Made by a program: the position numbers and the translations under genes. Shown here piece after piece: positions 18,020-26,261 of a stretch of DNA of 64,000 bases (positions are counted from its first letter, which is position 1; each line of letters starts with the position of its first letter). The notes below the pieces were generated by a model that made no database searches, had not been told where the DNA came from, and saw only the letters and a program-made list of their open reading frames with translations. Source of the stretch: an uncultured Prevotella sp. (GTDB lineage Bacteria > Bacteroidota > Bacteroidia > Bacteroidales > Bacteroidaceae); NCBI GenBank assembly GCA_905234145.1, contig CAJOGK010000015.1, forward strand, positions 1 through 64,000. The letters run 5' to 3'.

Positions 18020-18604
18020 TTATATCATTCCCCCATGTCCAGGGCATATAATCTTCCCATTCGCCAAAGCAAGGATTTTTTCTGTTGACTTTTTTGCATA
18101 CACTCTATCCCCCATTGGCAACTTCGTCACTACCTTAACCTCTGGAATATACGCATCTCCTGTAAATATCCAATTCCCTACTACGTAAGTCAAACAACTG
18201 GGACAATGACCTGGGGTCGCGTATGCAGTAAGAATCATTCCCGGGAATATCTCTAATTGATCTCCTTCATTCAGCACCTCAACATCATCACCATTGTACG
18301 TAAACGATGCTTCGTGATATTTCGAGAAATTCTTTTTGTCATCATACAGGGCTATCTTCCCATACTCAGCCGTGTAAACTCTGCAATCAGGATGAGCTTT
18401 ATGCAGTGCATTAATCCCATACGTGTGGTCGAAATGCGTATGCGTAAGGAATAATCCCTTTACTTTTATTCCCGGTGGAAGAGCATCGGCAACCTTTTCA
18501 TAGTCACCGATGTCCACCAACCAGCAATAGTCATAGCAGTCGTCAAACAACATCCATGTGTTCGACGTGAAGATGTCATTAACGATCTGCTTTACTTGAA
18601 ACAT
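18020..18604 (-). CDS. metallo-beta-lactamase-fold hydrolase
   Basis: A 194-residue MBL-fold enzyme with the complete binuclear metal set: THTHFDH (His55, His57, Asp59, His60), TPGHCPSC, FTGDAYI and CPGHGG at the end. The size is that of glyoxalase II-like or small thioesterase members. It follows an acyl carrier protein and closes an acyl-carrier gene group, so release or editing of an ACP-bound acyl group by thioester hydrolysis is a reasonable inference. The fold alone does not prove the substrate. Confidence 0.82.
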   Translation of the reverse strand: MFQVKQIVNDIFTSNTWMLFDDCYDYCWLVDIGDYEKVADALPPGIKVKGLFLTHTHFDHTYGINALHKAHPDCRVYTAEYGKIALYDDKKNFSKYHEASFTYNGDDVEVLNEGDQLEIFPGMILTAYATPGHCPSCLTYVVGNWIFTGDAYIPEVKVVTKLPMGDRVYAKKSTEKILALANGKIICPGHGGMI

Positions 18605-18633
18605 TAGCCCATAAGAGTTAATATATTAAAAAA

Positions 18634-18864
18634 CTATTCCTTTGCTTTCAGCTCTTGAATCAATTTCCAAATGGCCTCAACTGAATTGAAACATTCCGGA
18701 TCTAATTCCGTAATTCGAACTTGAACACCAAAAGCATCATCCAACTCAGAAATGATAGATACCACATCAAACGAATCTAAAATTCCGTCATCAATCAAAG
18801 CTGTTTCGTTTTCAAAGTCCACATCGGGACGAACACTTTTTAAAATCTCTAATAACTTTTCCAT
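18634..18864 (-). CDS. acyl/aminoacyl carrier protein (second of two)
   Basis: A 76-residue acidic carrier protein. The phosphopantetheine attachment serine is Ser31 in DDGILDSFDVVSI, a DltC-like signature (LDSFxVV). It is one of two distinct carriers in this group and resembles those paired with DltA-type ligases, so it may receive the group activated by the adenylating enzyme at 23835-25361. It lies between the acyltransferase-3 and metallo-hydrolase genes. Confidence 0.88.
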   Translation of the reverse strand: MEKLLEILKSVRPDVDFENETALIDDGILDSFDVVSIISELDDAFGVQVRITELDPECFNSVEAIWKLIQELKAKE

Positions 18865-18918
18865 TTTATATTTTTAAATTGTGAATAACTATTATTTGCT
18901 CACTCAAATACGAATTGC

Positions 18919-20004
18919 TTAATATTTTAATACTTGAAATTTTCTATAACACAAGCTTATACCCTTTTGAATCATTGACTCCAATGGATCTATAAATGGA
19001 CGTGTGATTAATTCCCTGACTTTATCAAACAAGATACAAATTACAAACAAACACACACATATTCCAATCAAGACCACCGAAAAGGAACCATTATTTGTCA
19101 GATACTGCTGTTCAAAAAAACTATACCACTCATCCCTAAAGAAATAATAATTTTCATGGACGCAATAAACGGCAAAAACAGAACCTGCAATCCAGTTGAT
19201 AACTTTACTCTTAAAATCAAATGTAGTAAATATCAGGAAAAATAGCACACTCATCAAAATCAAGATAGGACTATTGTAACCATAGCATATTCTCTTTATT
19301 AAATCTTGATGATGTTCATTGGAGAAATATAACATCACTCCTAAACAACTAGCAACGGCCATATATGAAATAATATAACGGGGTCTCTCTTTCCGTACTT
19401 TATTATTCTTCTCTACAATCGCAGTACGCAACCAATGTCCTAACATATATAAGAAAATAAAATTCATCACATTCTTTCCATCATTCAAGCTTGGATGTTG
19501 TGATAACCAGCCCCAATAGAATGTTACAAATCCACTGACAATCAACAATTTACACCCCCCATTTTTATCTCTGACAAAATTCAAAAATGGTGAAAACACA
19601 TATAGCAATAGCATGAGATAAACCTTGAAAAACCACCATCTTCTTCCTATCGAGAACGGAAACCATAACTTTGCAAATTCTCCGTATGAGAATGACACAT
19701 CACACAAAACAAGCCTCACTCCATAAAGCAACAAATTATAAAAAAGCAAAATCAGGTATAATTTAAGAAAACCTTTTATTGATGGTATTATTCCAAAATA
19801 TCCTGAAATGAGTACAAATAGAGGAACCGCAATATGCAAGATTGTCAGTAACGATGCAAATATTGGAGTATCACCTCTATAATTGTATAAGGCGTAATAA
19901 ACAGAATGATATACTAAAATCATGAACATCGCCACTATCCGAAGCAATTCCATATTTGACTGCCTAACATTTTGTGATGCTTGTGAAGCCTGAATTACTT
20001 GCAT
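18919..20004 (-). CDS. acyltransferase-3 family membrane O-acyltransferase
   Basis: A 361-residue integral membrane protein with about ten helices. The family start is clear: SNMELLRIVAMFMILVYHS, with the conserved Arg and the active-site His of acyltransferase-3 proteins. These enzymes move acyl groups onto cell-surface sugars. Here it is flanked by acyl-carrier genes, so it is the most likely enzyme to place the acyl group made by this gene set on the polysaccharide. The actual donor is not shown by the sequence. Confidence 0.87.
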   Translation of the reverse strand: MQVIQASQASQNVRQSNMELLRIVAMFMILVYHSVYYALYNYRGDTPIFASLLTILHIAVPLFVLISGYFGIIPSIKGFLKLYLILLFYNLLLYGVRLVLCDVSFSYGEFAKLWFPFSIGRRWWFFKVYLMLLLYVFSPFLNFVRDKNGGCKLLIVSGFVTFYWGWLSQHPSLNDGKNVMNFIFLYMLGHWLRTAIVEKNNKVRKERPRYIISYMAVASCLGVMLYFSNEHHQDLIKRICYGYNSPILILMSVLFFLIFTTFDFKSKVINWIAGSVFAVYCVHENYYFFRDEWYSFFEQQYLTNNGSFSVVLIGICVCLFVICILFDKVRELITRPFIDPLESMIQKGISLCYRKFQVLKY

Positions 20005-20009
20005 AATTA

Positions 20010-20753
20010 CTATTGCAAAGTATAACCACCATCAATCGTAAAGATACTACCCGTAACCCAACGGGAAGCATCCGATAAAAGATAAATACAACCGTTAGCA
20101 ATATCCGTAGGCATACCTAATCCTAACGGATGACGTTCGGCATAGAACTTCAGGAAGGCATCTTCCTCAATGGCACCACTGCTCAAAATACTGGAAGGTA
20201 CAAAGCCGGGCTGGATGCAGTTCACACGTATATTCTGCTTCGACACTTCCAGCGCCATGGCCTTGGCAAACGAGTTTACTGCACCTTTGGTAGCCGAATA
20301 GAGCGAGTTGCCTACCTTCACGTTGAACGTAGATACCGAGGAAATAAACACCACAGATCCGCCGTGACTTAACTTCTTTTTCTTTAGCAGGCGGCTGCAA
20401 ATCTTAATGTCACCCATAATATTGGCATTGAAGATTTCTGTCATCGCATCCTCGCTTATATTCTTCACGGGCATAGTCTTGATGATACCAGCACAGAGCA
20501 CAACACCATCAATCACAGGCAGGGAGTCAACCAAGCTATTGATTTCGTACGTACTGCAAAGGTCTGCGATATGAATCTCATGACCCTCGCCTTCCATCTG
20601 CGAGAGCGTTTCTTTCAACCGTTCTTCATTACGGGCCATTAGGTGTACCTTGGCTCCCATCTTGGCACAGTCTATGCAAATACCGCGTCCAATACCCGAT
20701 GAGGCACCTGTAACTATTATTGTCTTTCCTTCAAGAGAAAAAGGATTATACAT
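20010..20753 (-). CDS. SDR reductase, FabG-like 3-oxoacyl-ACP reductase
   Basis: A 247-residue classical SDR: TGASSGIG at residues 15-22, NAN at 109-111, Ser139, Tyr152 and Lys156 (YSATK), and a PGFV motif after the active site. It would reduce a 3-ketoacyl-ACP to 3-hydroxyacyl-ACP using NADPH. It stands directly after a ketosynthase III gene, and no dehydratase or enoyl reductase is present in the locus. A sugar or polyol substrate is a less likely alternative. Confidence 0.85.
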   Translation of the reverse strand: MYNPFSLEGKTIIVTGASSGIGRGICIDCAKMGAKVHLMARNEERLKETLSQMEGEGHEIHIADLCSTYEINSLVDSLPVIDGVVLCAGIIKTMPVKNISEDAMTEIFNANIMGDIKICSRLLKKKKLSHGGSVVFISSVSTFNVKVGNSLYSATKGAVNSFAKAMALEVSKQNIRVNCIQPGFVPSSILSSGAIEEDAFLKFYAERHPLGLGMPTDIANGCIYLLSDASRWVTGSIFTIDGGYTLQ

Positions 20754-20764
20754 TTTTGTAGTTT

Positions 20765-21832
20765 TTAAAGATACATCAAATCTGGTACCACGATTTTGTC
20801 TGTTGAGATACGACCAGTACAGAGAGCGAATCCCACACCAACAGCTGCCATACCTAACGATAGTTTACGACTTCGTAATTCATCTTGTAAATTTGTAACC
20901 ATCAGCAAGGGTAAAGTTGCACCACTCGTGTTACCATACTCTTCTATATTGTATGGGAACTTTTCTGGTGGAAAACCTAGTTTCTTGCGAACTTTCTCAC
21001 ACATAAACTTATTAGCCTGATGAAAGAGCATATAATCCAGATCCTCCAACATGTCGATACCTTCGTGTTCGCACAACTCGCGGAACTGCTTGGGAACATT
21101 TCTTATGGCAAACGAGAAAACTTCTTCGCCATCCATCTTCTCATGCAAACGTGTTCTTTTCATTCCATGTTCGTGTTCTTCCAATTCAAATGAATGGGCA
21201 TTTACGGGATTTCGGCTACCGCCATCAGGAACTATCAGACAATCGTATTTTGAACCATCAGTCAAATATTTGAAATCCATTTTATCGGCATTGTCTGGAT
21301 TATATTCCAATGCTGTAACAGTACCAGCATCACCCAAAAGAAGATACATACTCTTGTCTTCGTAACATGCGTATTCGGATTGGGTATTGCCACACATCAG
21401 CAAAGCTTTTTTGATTGTTCCATTTTGCATCATGCTGCATGCGGTACCAAGACCGACCATATAGCCAGGACATCCCAACGTCATATCGAAAGCAATACAG
21501 TTGGTTGTTATACCCAGTTTATTCTGAAGAACACATGCAGTGGAAGGCAAACGATAGTCGCAGGTCTGCGAGGCAAAAATAATCAGTCCTATCTCAGACT
21601 TGTCCCAACCCAAATCCTCAATCAGCTTTTCTGATGCCTTTTGACACAGGTCAGAGGTACATATACTACCGTCGTGAATGGCACAATGGCGGCGCTCTAT
21701 ACCCGTCGTGTTGATATAATTACTTATCTCCTCTTGCGAAAGAAGCGTATAGTCTCTATTATTCTCAACACGACTGGGCACACAGGCAGCGATGCCTGAT
21801 ACCTTCACATTCTTAATGTTCAAGTATGACAT
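20765..21832 (-). CDS. 3-oxoacyl-ACP synthase III (KAS III) family protein
   Basis: A 355-residue thiolase-fold condensing enzyme with the complete Cys-His-Asn triad: Cys121 (DMTLGCPGY), His271 (FHQAN) and Asn301 (GNTSGAT). KAS III enzymes condense an acyl-CoA starter with malonyl-ACP. The copy lies in an accessory polysaccharide locus with its own ACP and malonyltransferase-like gene, so it probably makes a dedicated short acyl chain rather than housekeeping lipid. Start ATG at 21832. Confidence 0.92.
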   Translation of the reverse strand: MSYLNIKNVKVSGIAACVPSRVENNRDYTLLSQEEISNYINTTGIERRHCAIHDGSICTSDLCQKASEKLIEDLGWDKSEIGLIIFASQTCDYRLPSTACVLQNKLGITTNCIAFDMTLGCPGYMVGLGTACSMMQNGTIKKALLMCGNTQSEYACYEDKSMYLLLGDAGTVTALEYNPDNADKMDFKYLTDGSKYDCLIVPDGGSRNPVNAHSFELEEHEHGMKRTRLHEKMDGEEVFSFAIRNVPKQFRELCEHEGIDMLEDLDYMLFHQANKFMCEKVRKKLGFPPEKFPYNIEEYGNTSGATLPLLMVTNLQDELRSRKLSLGMAAVGVGFALCTGRISTDKIVVPDLMYL

Positions 21833-21838
21833 GGTAAA

Positions 21839-22069
21839 TTAAAGTTTGGTCAGGATTAAGTTGTACAAATCTTCGATTGTAGTACACTTTCTCAAATCAG
21901 CACCCGTCACACCAACATCAAAAGAGTCGTCAACCATCGAAATGATGGATAGAGCAACAAGTGAACCCCACTCGTCCAATTCACGGTAATGGGTGTCAGC
22001 TTTAAAGGTCTCTTCCGATGTGTCATCAAACTCTGCAGCAAATGCCTTTACAAATTCATCTAATGTCAT
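21839..22069 (-). CDS. acyl carrier protein (first of two)
   Basis: A 76-residue acidic carrier. The expected attachment serine is Ser36 in ELDEWGSLVALSI; the sequence around it differs from the usual DSL motif (GSL), as seen in specialised carriers. It is placed between the malonyltransferase-like and KAS III genes, so it is the likely carrier for chain building. Confidence 0.87.
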   Translation of the reverse strand: MTLDEFVKAFAAEFDDTSEETFKADTHYRELDEWGSLVALSIISMVDDSFDVGVTGADLRKCTTIEDLYNLILTKL

Positions 22070-22112
22070 AACTTTAATTTTTTAAAATTGAACTAATTGT
22101 TAATTGAACTAA

Positions 22113-23063
22113 TCATCCTTCTTTAACGACAGAATAATCTTGTATTTTGCCGTCATAAAACGGAATATGAAGAAGTGAACCCACAACGGCGTGAGGCTTC
22201 ATGCGGGTCACTATTTTCTGAAGCGTATCGTCGGTACCCACTTCATAATAATGGGTAATGCCATCGGCATCCATATTGTTCACCATATCTGTCCACAGCA
22301 CACTGCTGGTGATATGTTCAATCAGATTGGCACGTAACTCGTCGGGGTTGGTATGTGGCATGGCATCCACACACTGGTAGATGGGGATACGGGGCGTTCT
22401 GAATTCCACCTCGTTAATGATGGCACCCAATTCCTTTTTGGCTTCGTTCATAAATGGCGAATGGAAACTACCTCCAATAGCTAACGGCACAGCCTTCTTT
22501 GCTCCTTCGGTCATAAAAGTCTTACATGCCATGCGCACACCTTTCTTCGTACCCGTGATGACCACCTGCCCAGGTCCATTATAGTTGGCAAAATAGATGG
22601 CTTCGCCCGTCTCATCCCAAATCTCTTTGATACGTTTAGCCACATACTCATCAGAGAGACCTATTACGGCACCCATACCAGTTTTAACAGGGGCTTCGTC
22701 GGAAGCCTTTTGGCCAATCAAAGCACGATTCAGCACCAGTTTCAGGCCATCCTCCAATGAGATTGCACCAGCTATCACCAATGCAGCAAACTCACCAAGG
22801 GAGTGACCAGCCACCACATCGGGAACAATCTCATCCTGTGACATGGCCAATGCCACCTCATAGATAAACACCGAGGGCTGTGTATTACGGGTTTCCATCA
22901 ATTGTTCCTCTGTGCCGTTGAACATCACATCGGTGATTTTCCAACCGAGGAAATCGTCAGCACGGTCGAACAATTCTTTAGCCTTCTGGGAAAGTTCATA
23001 GAGGTCTTTGCCCATCCCCTCTTTCTGGCAACCCTGGCCAGGAAATATCAATGCCGTTTTCAT
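22113..23063 (-). CDS. FabD-like ACP S-malonyltransferase
   Basis: A 316-residue alpha/beta acyltransferase: FPGQGCQKEGMG near the N-terminus, GHSLGE with nucleophile Ser88, Arg113 in the carboxylate-binding position, and His200 in GGSFHSPFM. Arg113 indicates a dicarboxylic acyl-CoA such as malonyl-CoA; whether methylmalonyl-CoA is accepted cannot be read from the sequence. It overlaps the GNAT gene by four bases and precedes the ACP and KAS III genes. Confidence 0.9.
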   Translation of the reverse strand: MKTALIFPGQGCQKEGMGKDLYELSQKAKELFDRADDFLGWKITDVMFNGTEEQLMETRNTQPSVFIYEVALAMSQDEIVPDVVAGHSLGEFAALVIAGAISLEDGLKLVLNRALIGQKASDEAPVKTGMGAVIGLSDEYVAKRIKEIWDETGEAIYFANYNGPGQVVITGTKKGVRMACKTFMTEGAKKAVPLAIGGSFHSPFMNEAKKELGAIINEVEFRTPRIPIYQCVDAMPHTNPDELRANLIEHITSSVLWTDMVNNMDADGITHYYEVGTDDTLQKIVTRMKPHAVVGSLLHIPFYDGKIQDYSVVKEG

Positions 23064-23851
23064 TTTGCAGTTAATTTAGTATAGGTATAATCTTTGAGAC
23101 CATCTCTAACCGCCCCCATGCGTAAATGCATTTTAACTACTTTCTCATTGGTATCACGGACCCATCCAACCAGTCGTTTAACACCACAATCGATGAAATA
23201 GTTAAACATATTCAATTGTAAATCTAATCCGTATTTTCCTTTATCTAACCATGCCATTCCATAACCGGCAGATGATTTTATATCGAAAATATTTACACCA
23301 CAAACTCGACCGTTTTCATAACGATCTACATAAATCCGTTTTTTTTCTATCAACTGCATCATTTTTTCACGACTTGGCAAGTGAGCTGTATAAGGCGAAA
23401 AGTTCTCTGACAGCAGTTCTATTATATCATCTAAATCAGATGGCTTAGCGAACTCTTCAATTGCAGTAGGTCGCTTTTTCATAGTCGCAACCTTGGGATT
23501 GCATATTCTGCTATAAGTTTCATAATAATCAAAACCACATTTCTGTAACAGTCCGTCCCAATCATCGATTGGCTTTCGAGAAGGTATATTAATGACGTAG
23601 TCCTTACCTGTCAGAATTGTCAGTCGTATAGACACATCCGCAACATCAGTTGTAAGCACATATAAACGATAGAAATCGCCTTCTTTCTTTCTTATGATTA
23701 CAAAACTATCACTCATCTGATAGTCATACTCATAACCTTCTTCCAAACCATAGTAATTTGAAAGGACTGGCTTGTGTTTAACCTTCCAATCATCAATCAA
23801 TTTTTCTATTGCTGCTTTGCTTTCTTTTATGAATTTATTCTCCATTGTCAT
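23060..23851 (-). CDS. GNAT-family acyltransferase
   Basis: A 263-residue two-part protein. The C-terminal half (about 135-260) has a GNAT-like layout with KPSDLDDIIELL, a central GVNIFDIKSSAGYG strand pair and a terminal KMHLRMGAVRDG segment typical of GNAT acceptor-side motifs. The N-terminal half is not recognised. It overlaps the adenylating-enzyme gene by 17 bases, indicating coupled translation. It could N-acylate an amino sugar or amino acid with the acyl group made by neighbours; direct evidence is lacking. Confidence 0.75.
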   Translation of the reverse strand: MTMENKFIKESKAAIEKLIDDWKVKHKPVLSNYYGLEEGYEYDYQMSDSFVIIRKKEGDFYRLYVLTTDVADVSIRLTILTGKDYVINIPSRKPIDDWDGLLQKCGFDYYETYSRICNPKVATMKKRPTAIEEFAKPSDLDDIIELLSENFSPYTAHLPSREKMMQLIEKKRIYVDRYENGRVCGVNIFDIKSSAGYGMAWLDKGKYGLDLQLNMFNYFIDCGVKRLVGWVRDTNEKVVKMHLRMGAVRDGLKDYTYTKLTAK

Positions 23852-25361
23852 ATTGTTTTTTCAGTTCTATACGATCTATCTTCCCATTCAGATTATACGG
23901 CATCTGCGCTAAGTGGTTCACTACCTCTGGGAACATATACACAGGTATGCGTTCCTTCACCAAATTAATTATATCCATAGGCTGACCATCAATAGTGGTG
24001 TAATATAGCACCAACTTATCATTCTCATGGTCGAAGATGCAAGCGGCATTGGTCACACCTTCGATAGCGTTCACTGCCACCTCAATCTCACCCAACTCTA
24101 TGCGATTGCCCTTATGCTTTACCTGAAAGTCTTTGCGAGAAACAAATATCAAGTTGCCATCCTCCGCAGGTTTTACCAAGTCACCGGTGCGATAGATAAT
24201 GTCATTAAAGAGCGGATTCAGCGGGTTCTGAACAAAGACCTCATCCGTCTTGGCACGATTGCCATAGTAGCCTAATGCAACGCCAGTTCCACGGACACAA
24301 AGCTCACCAACTTCTCCAACAGCAGCCTCGGTATTATCATCCTTCAACACCAACACCTGCATATTCTGGCAGGCCTTGCCAATGGGGATGTACTCATCAT
24401 CTGCATACTGTCGCTTCACATCAAAATAGGTGCAGTCAACGGTGATCTCTGTAGGACCATAGAGGTTTACGAAACGTACATTGGGCAGTTTTTCTTGCCA
24501 AGTGCGCAACTGCTTAGCTGGCATAGCCTCTCCTGCAAATGTCACCAATCGTAGATGCTCAGGCAAAGCGACATTCAGAATATCACTGTTGCCTACCAGT
24601 ACAATTGCAGATGTAGCCCAAAGAATAGCCGTAATATGGCGGTCATTCAATAATGGCATCAGGAGTTTTGTGAATGTGAAATATTTCTTACCTATAACAT
24701 TCAGCGTTGCACCACTCTTAATACAGATAACAATGTCTTTTACTGAACCGTCAAAATAAAACGGTGTCTGATTTCCCAACGCATCATTCTCTGTAAAACC
24801 AAAGGTTTCAACCAACCAGTTAGCCAAGTCAATCATTCCACGATGACTGATGACCACACCCTTGGGAACTCCAGTAGAACCACTCGTGAAGATGCTATAA
24901 ACGGGATCCAGATCTATTATCTGTTCACGGATTGCAGTTAGTATTTCTTTGTTAGTCTCGTGTCCCTTTACTTCATCATAAAGGAATCTCGGACCTATAA
25001 ATTCTATCTGGTCAAGGGTTTTGAGATCAACAGCAGTAGTGGCCACAGCTGCAATAGGTTTGCAAACGTCTGCAATCAGTCGTACACGTTCAAATGGCAT
25101 CTTGCAGTCAATAGGAACATAGAAGTTACCGCTTTCCACAGCTCCCATTGCCCCAACCAAACCTTCAACACGACGGTCAACAAACACCAATACCGCACGA
25201 CGGATGGTACTGTTTGTAGCCTGAGCTATAGCTGTACCTATGTTTTCTGCCTGCTGAACCCACTGGCTAAAAGTAAGATTCAGCTTATCATCAGCCAAAG
25301 CTGTCTTTTCTGGCAAACGTTGAGCGGTCTGCTCTAAGTAATCAAGTATATTCGTAAACAT
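23835..25361 (-). CDS. DltA-like adenylating enzyme (amino acid/acyl-carrier ligase)
   Basis: A 508-residue stand-alone adenylation domain. The core motifs are FTSGSTGVPKGV (158-169), NLYGPTEIT, YRTGDL and the C-terminal lysine in NLNGKIDR. The length and the absence of attached condensation or carrier domains match D-alanine-D-alanyl carrier ligases and related one-module enzymes. It would activate a carboxylic acid with ATP and load it on a carrier, most likely the DltC-like protein at 18634-18864. No DltB/DltD partner is present, so wall-teichoic D-alanylation is unlikely. The substrate is not predictable here. Confidence 0.88.
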   Translation of the reverse strand: MFTNILDYLEQTAQRLPEKTALADDKLNLTFSQWVQQAENIGTAIAQATNSTIRRAVLVFVDRRVEGLVGAMGAVESGNFYVPIDCKMPFERVRLIADVCKPIAAVATTAVDLKTLDQIEFIGPRFLYDEVKGHETNKEILTAIREQIIDLDPVYSIFTSGSTGVPKGVVISHRGMIDLANWLVETFGFTENDALGNQTPFYFDGSVKDIVICIKSGATLNVIGKKYFTFTKLLMPLLNDRHITAILWATSAIVLVGNSDILNVALPEHLRLVTFAGEAMPAKQLRTWQEKLPNVRFVNLYGPTEITVDCTYFDVKRQYADDEYIPIGKACQNMQVLVLKDDNTEAAVGEVGELCVRGTGVALGYYGNRAKTDEVFVQNPLNPLFNDIIYRTGDLVKPAEDGNLIFVSRKDFQVKHKGNRIELGEIEVAVNAIEGVTNAACIFDHENDKLVLYYTTIDGQPMDIINLVKERIPVYMFPEVVNHLAQMPYNLNGKIDRIELKKQYDNGE

Positions 25362-25364
25362 AAA

Positions 25365-26252
25365 TTATATATTCACATATTCACGCAATGTTGTCATTCT
25401 TTCCTTAAAAAAGCGACTATATACATTTGTAAACTCTTCTAATGATGTTCGTATTTCTTCAGGCAAATTCTTTTCAACATCTAACAAATCTGTGGGAGTA
25501 ATCTTAAAACCTATAACTTTAGCAGGATTTCCAACAACAATTGCATATGGCGGTATATCTTTTCTAACAACACTTCCTGCACCAATTTGAGCTCCCTTTC
25601 CTATTTTGTGGCAGCCTTCGCAAATAATAGATCGAGCTCCAATAGTCACATCATCACAGATGACTAAAGATGTTTGTCTTGTAGTTCCTTTACCTCTTAT
25701 AGAGTAGCCAGAATGTGCATGTGTTTCTATAATCACTCCATTTGCAAAGCCTACATTATTACCAATTGTCAGGAAACCTGAATAATCGACATAAACATTC
25801 TTTGAGAATTTGACTTTTTTACCTATTGTTATAGTTCCATCCAAATAGTGGTTTCGTTCCAAAACAACACCATTGGAAATCATAGTCCCTTCACCCAAAT
25901 TATATCTCTTCTTATAAGCCTCTAACCGTTCAATATACTTCTTCGGATCAGTACCATATTTTGTTTGTGAATACTTTTCTATAAAGGTCGTATTCTCATA
26001 TTTCCATACTGTCCAATCATCACGTCTGTGGTTCTTTTCTCCAAGAGGCTTCAATAGCTGGTCTCTTCCTTCGTCATTTAGTTTCCATGCCTCTTTTACC
26101 TTATACTGATTACTGAATACGTAGTACTTTTTAAAGCACTTGATAATGTCAAACCAGACGGAGATTCTCCCCTTATTGGCTAATGGGGCTATTTCCTTTG
26201 CATCCTTCCAACCATATTGAAGGACTTGCCGTTTTTTTTCAAGCCAATTCAT
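25365..26252 (-). CDS. left-handed beta-helix (hexapeptide) acyltransferase
   Basis: A 295-residue protein. Residues about 110-245 carry hexapeptide repeats, for example ITIGKKVKFSKNVYVD, LTIGNNVGFANGV, VTIGARSIICEG and AQIGAGSVVRKDIP, ending in the standard YAIVVGNPAKVIGFK. A His in ETHAHSGY is the probable catalytic residue. The N-terminal 100 residues are a family-unusual basic extension. Likely an O- or N-acetyltransferase acting on a sugar or precursor. Confidence 0.88.
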   Translation of the reverse strand: MNWLEKKRQVLQYGWKDAKEIAPLANKGRISVWFDIIKCFKKYYVFSNQYKVKEAWKLNDEGRDQLLKPLGEKNHRRDDWTVWKYENTTFIEKYSQTKYGTDPKKYIERLEAYKKRYNLGEGTMISNGVVLERNHYLDGTITIGKKVKFSKNVYVDYSGFLTIGNNVGFANGVIIETHAHSGYSIRGKGTTRQTSLVICDDVTIGARSIICEGCHKIGKGAQIGAGSVVRKDIPPYAIVVGNPAKVIGFKITPTDLLDVEKNLPEEIRTSLEEFTNVYSRFFKERMTTLREYVNI

Positions 26253-26261
26253 TGCCTTATG

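Noticed and set aside
23835..25361. Wall-teichoic D-alanylation (dlt) operon
   Set aside because: Only DltA- and DltC-like genes are present; no DltB or DltD is seen and the organism is Gram-negative.
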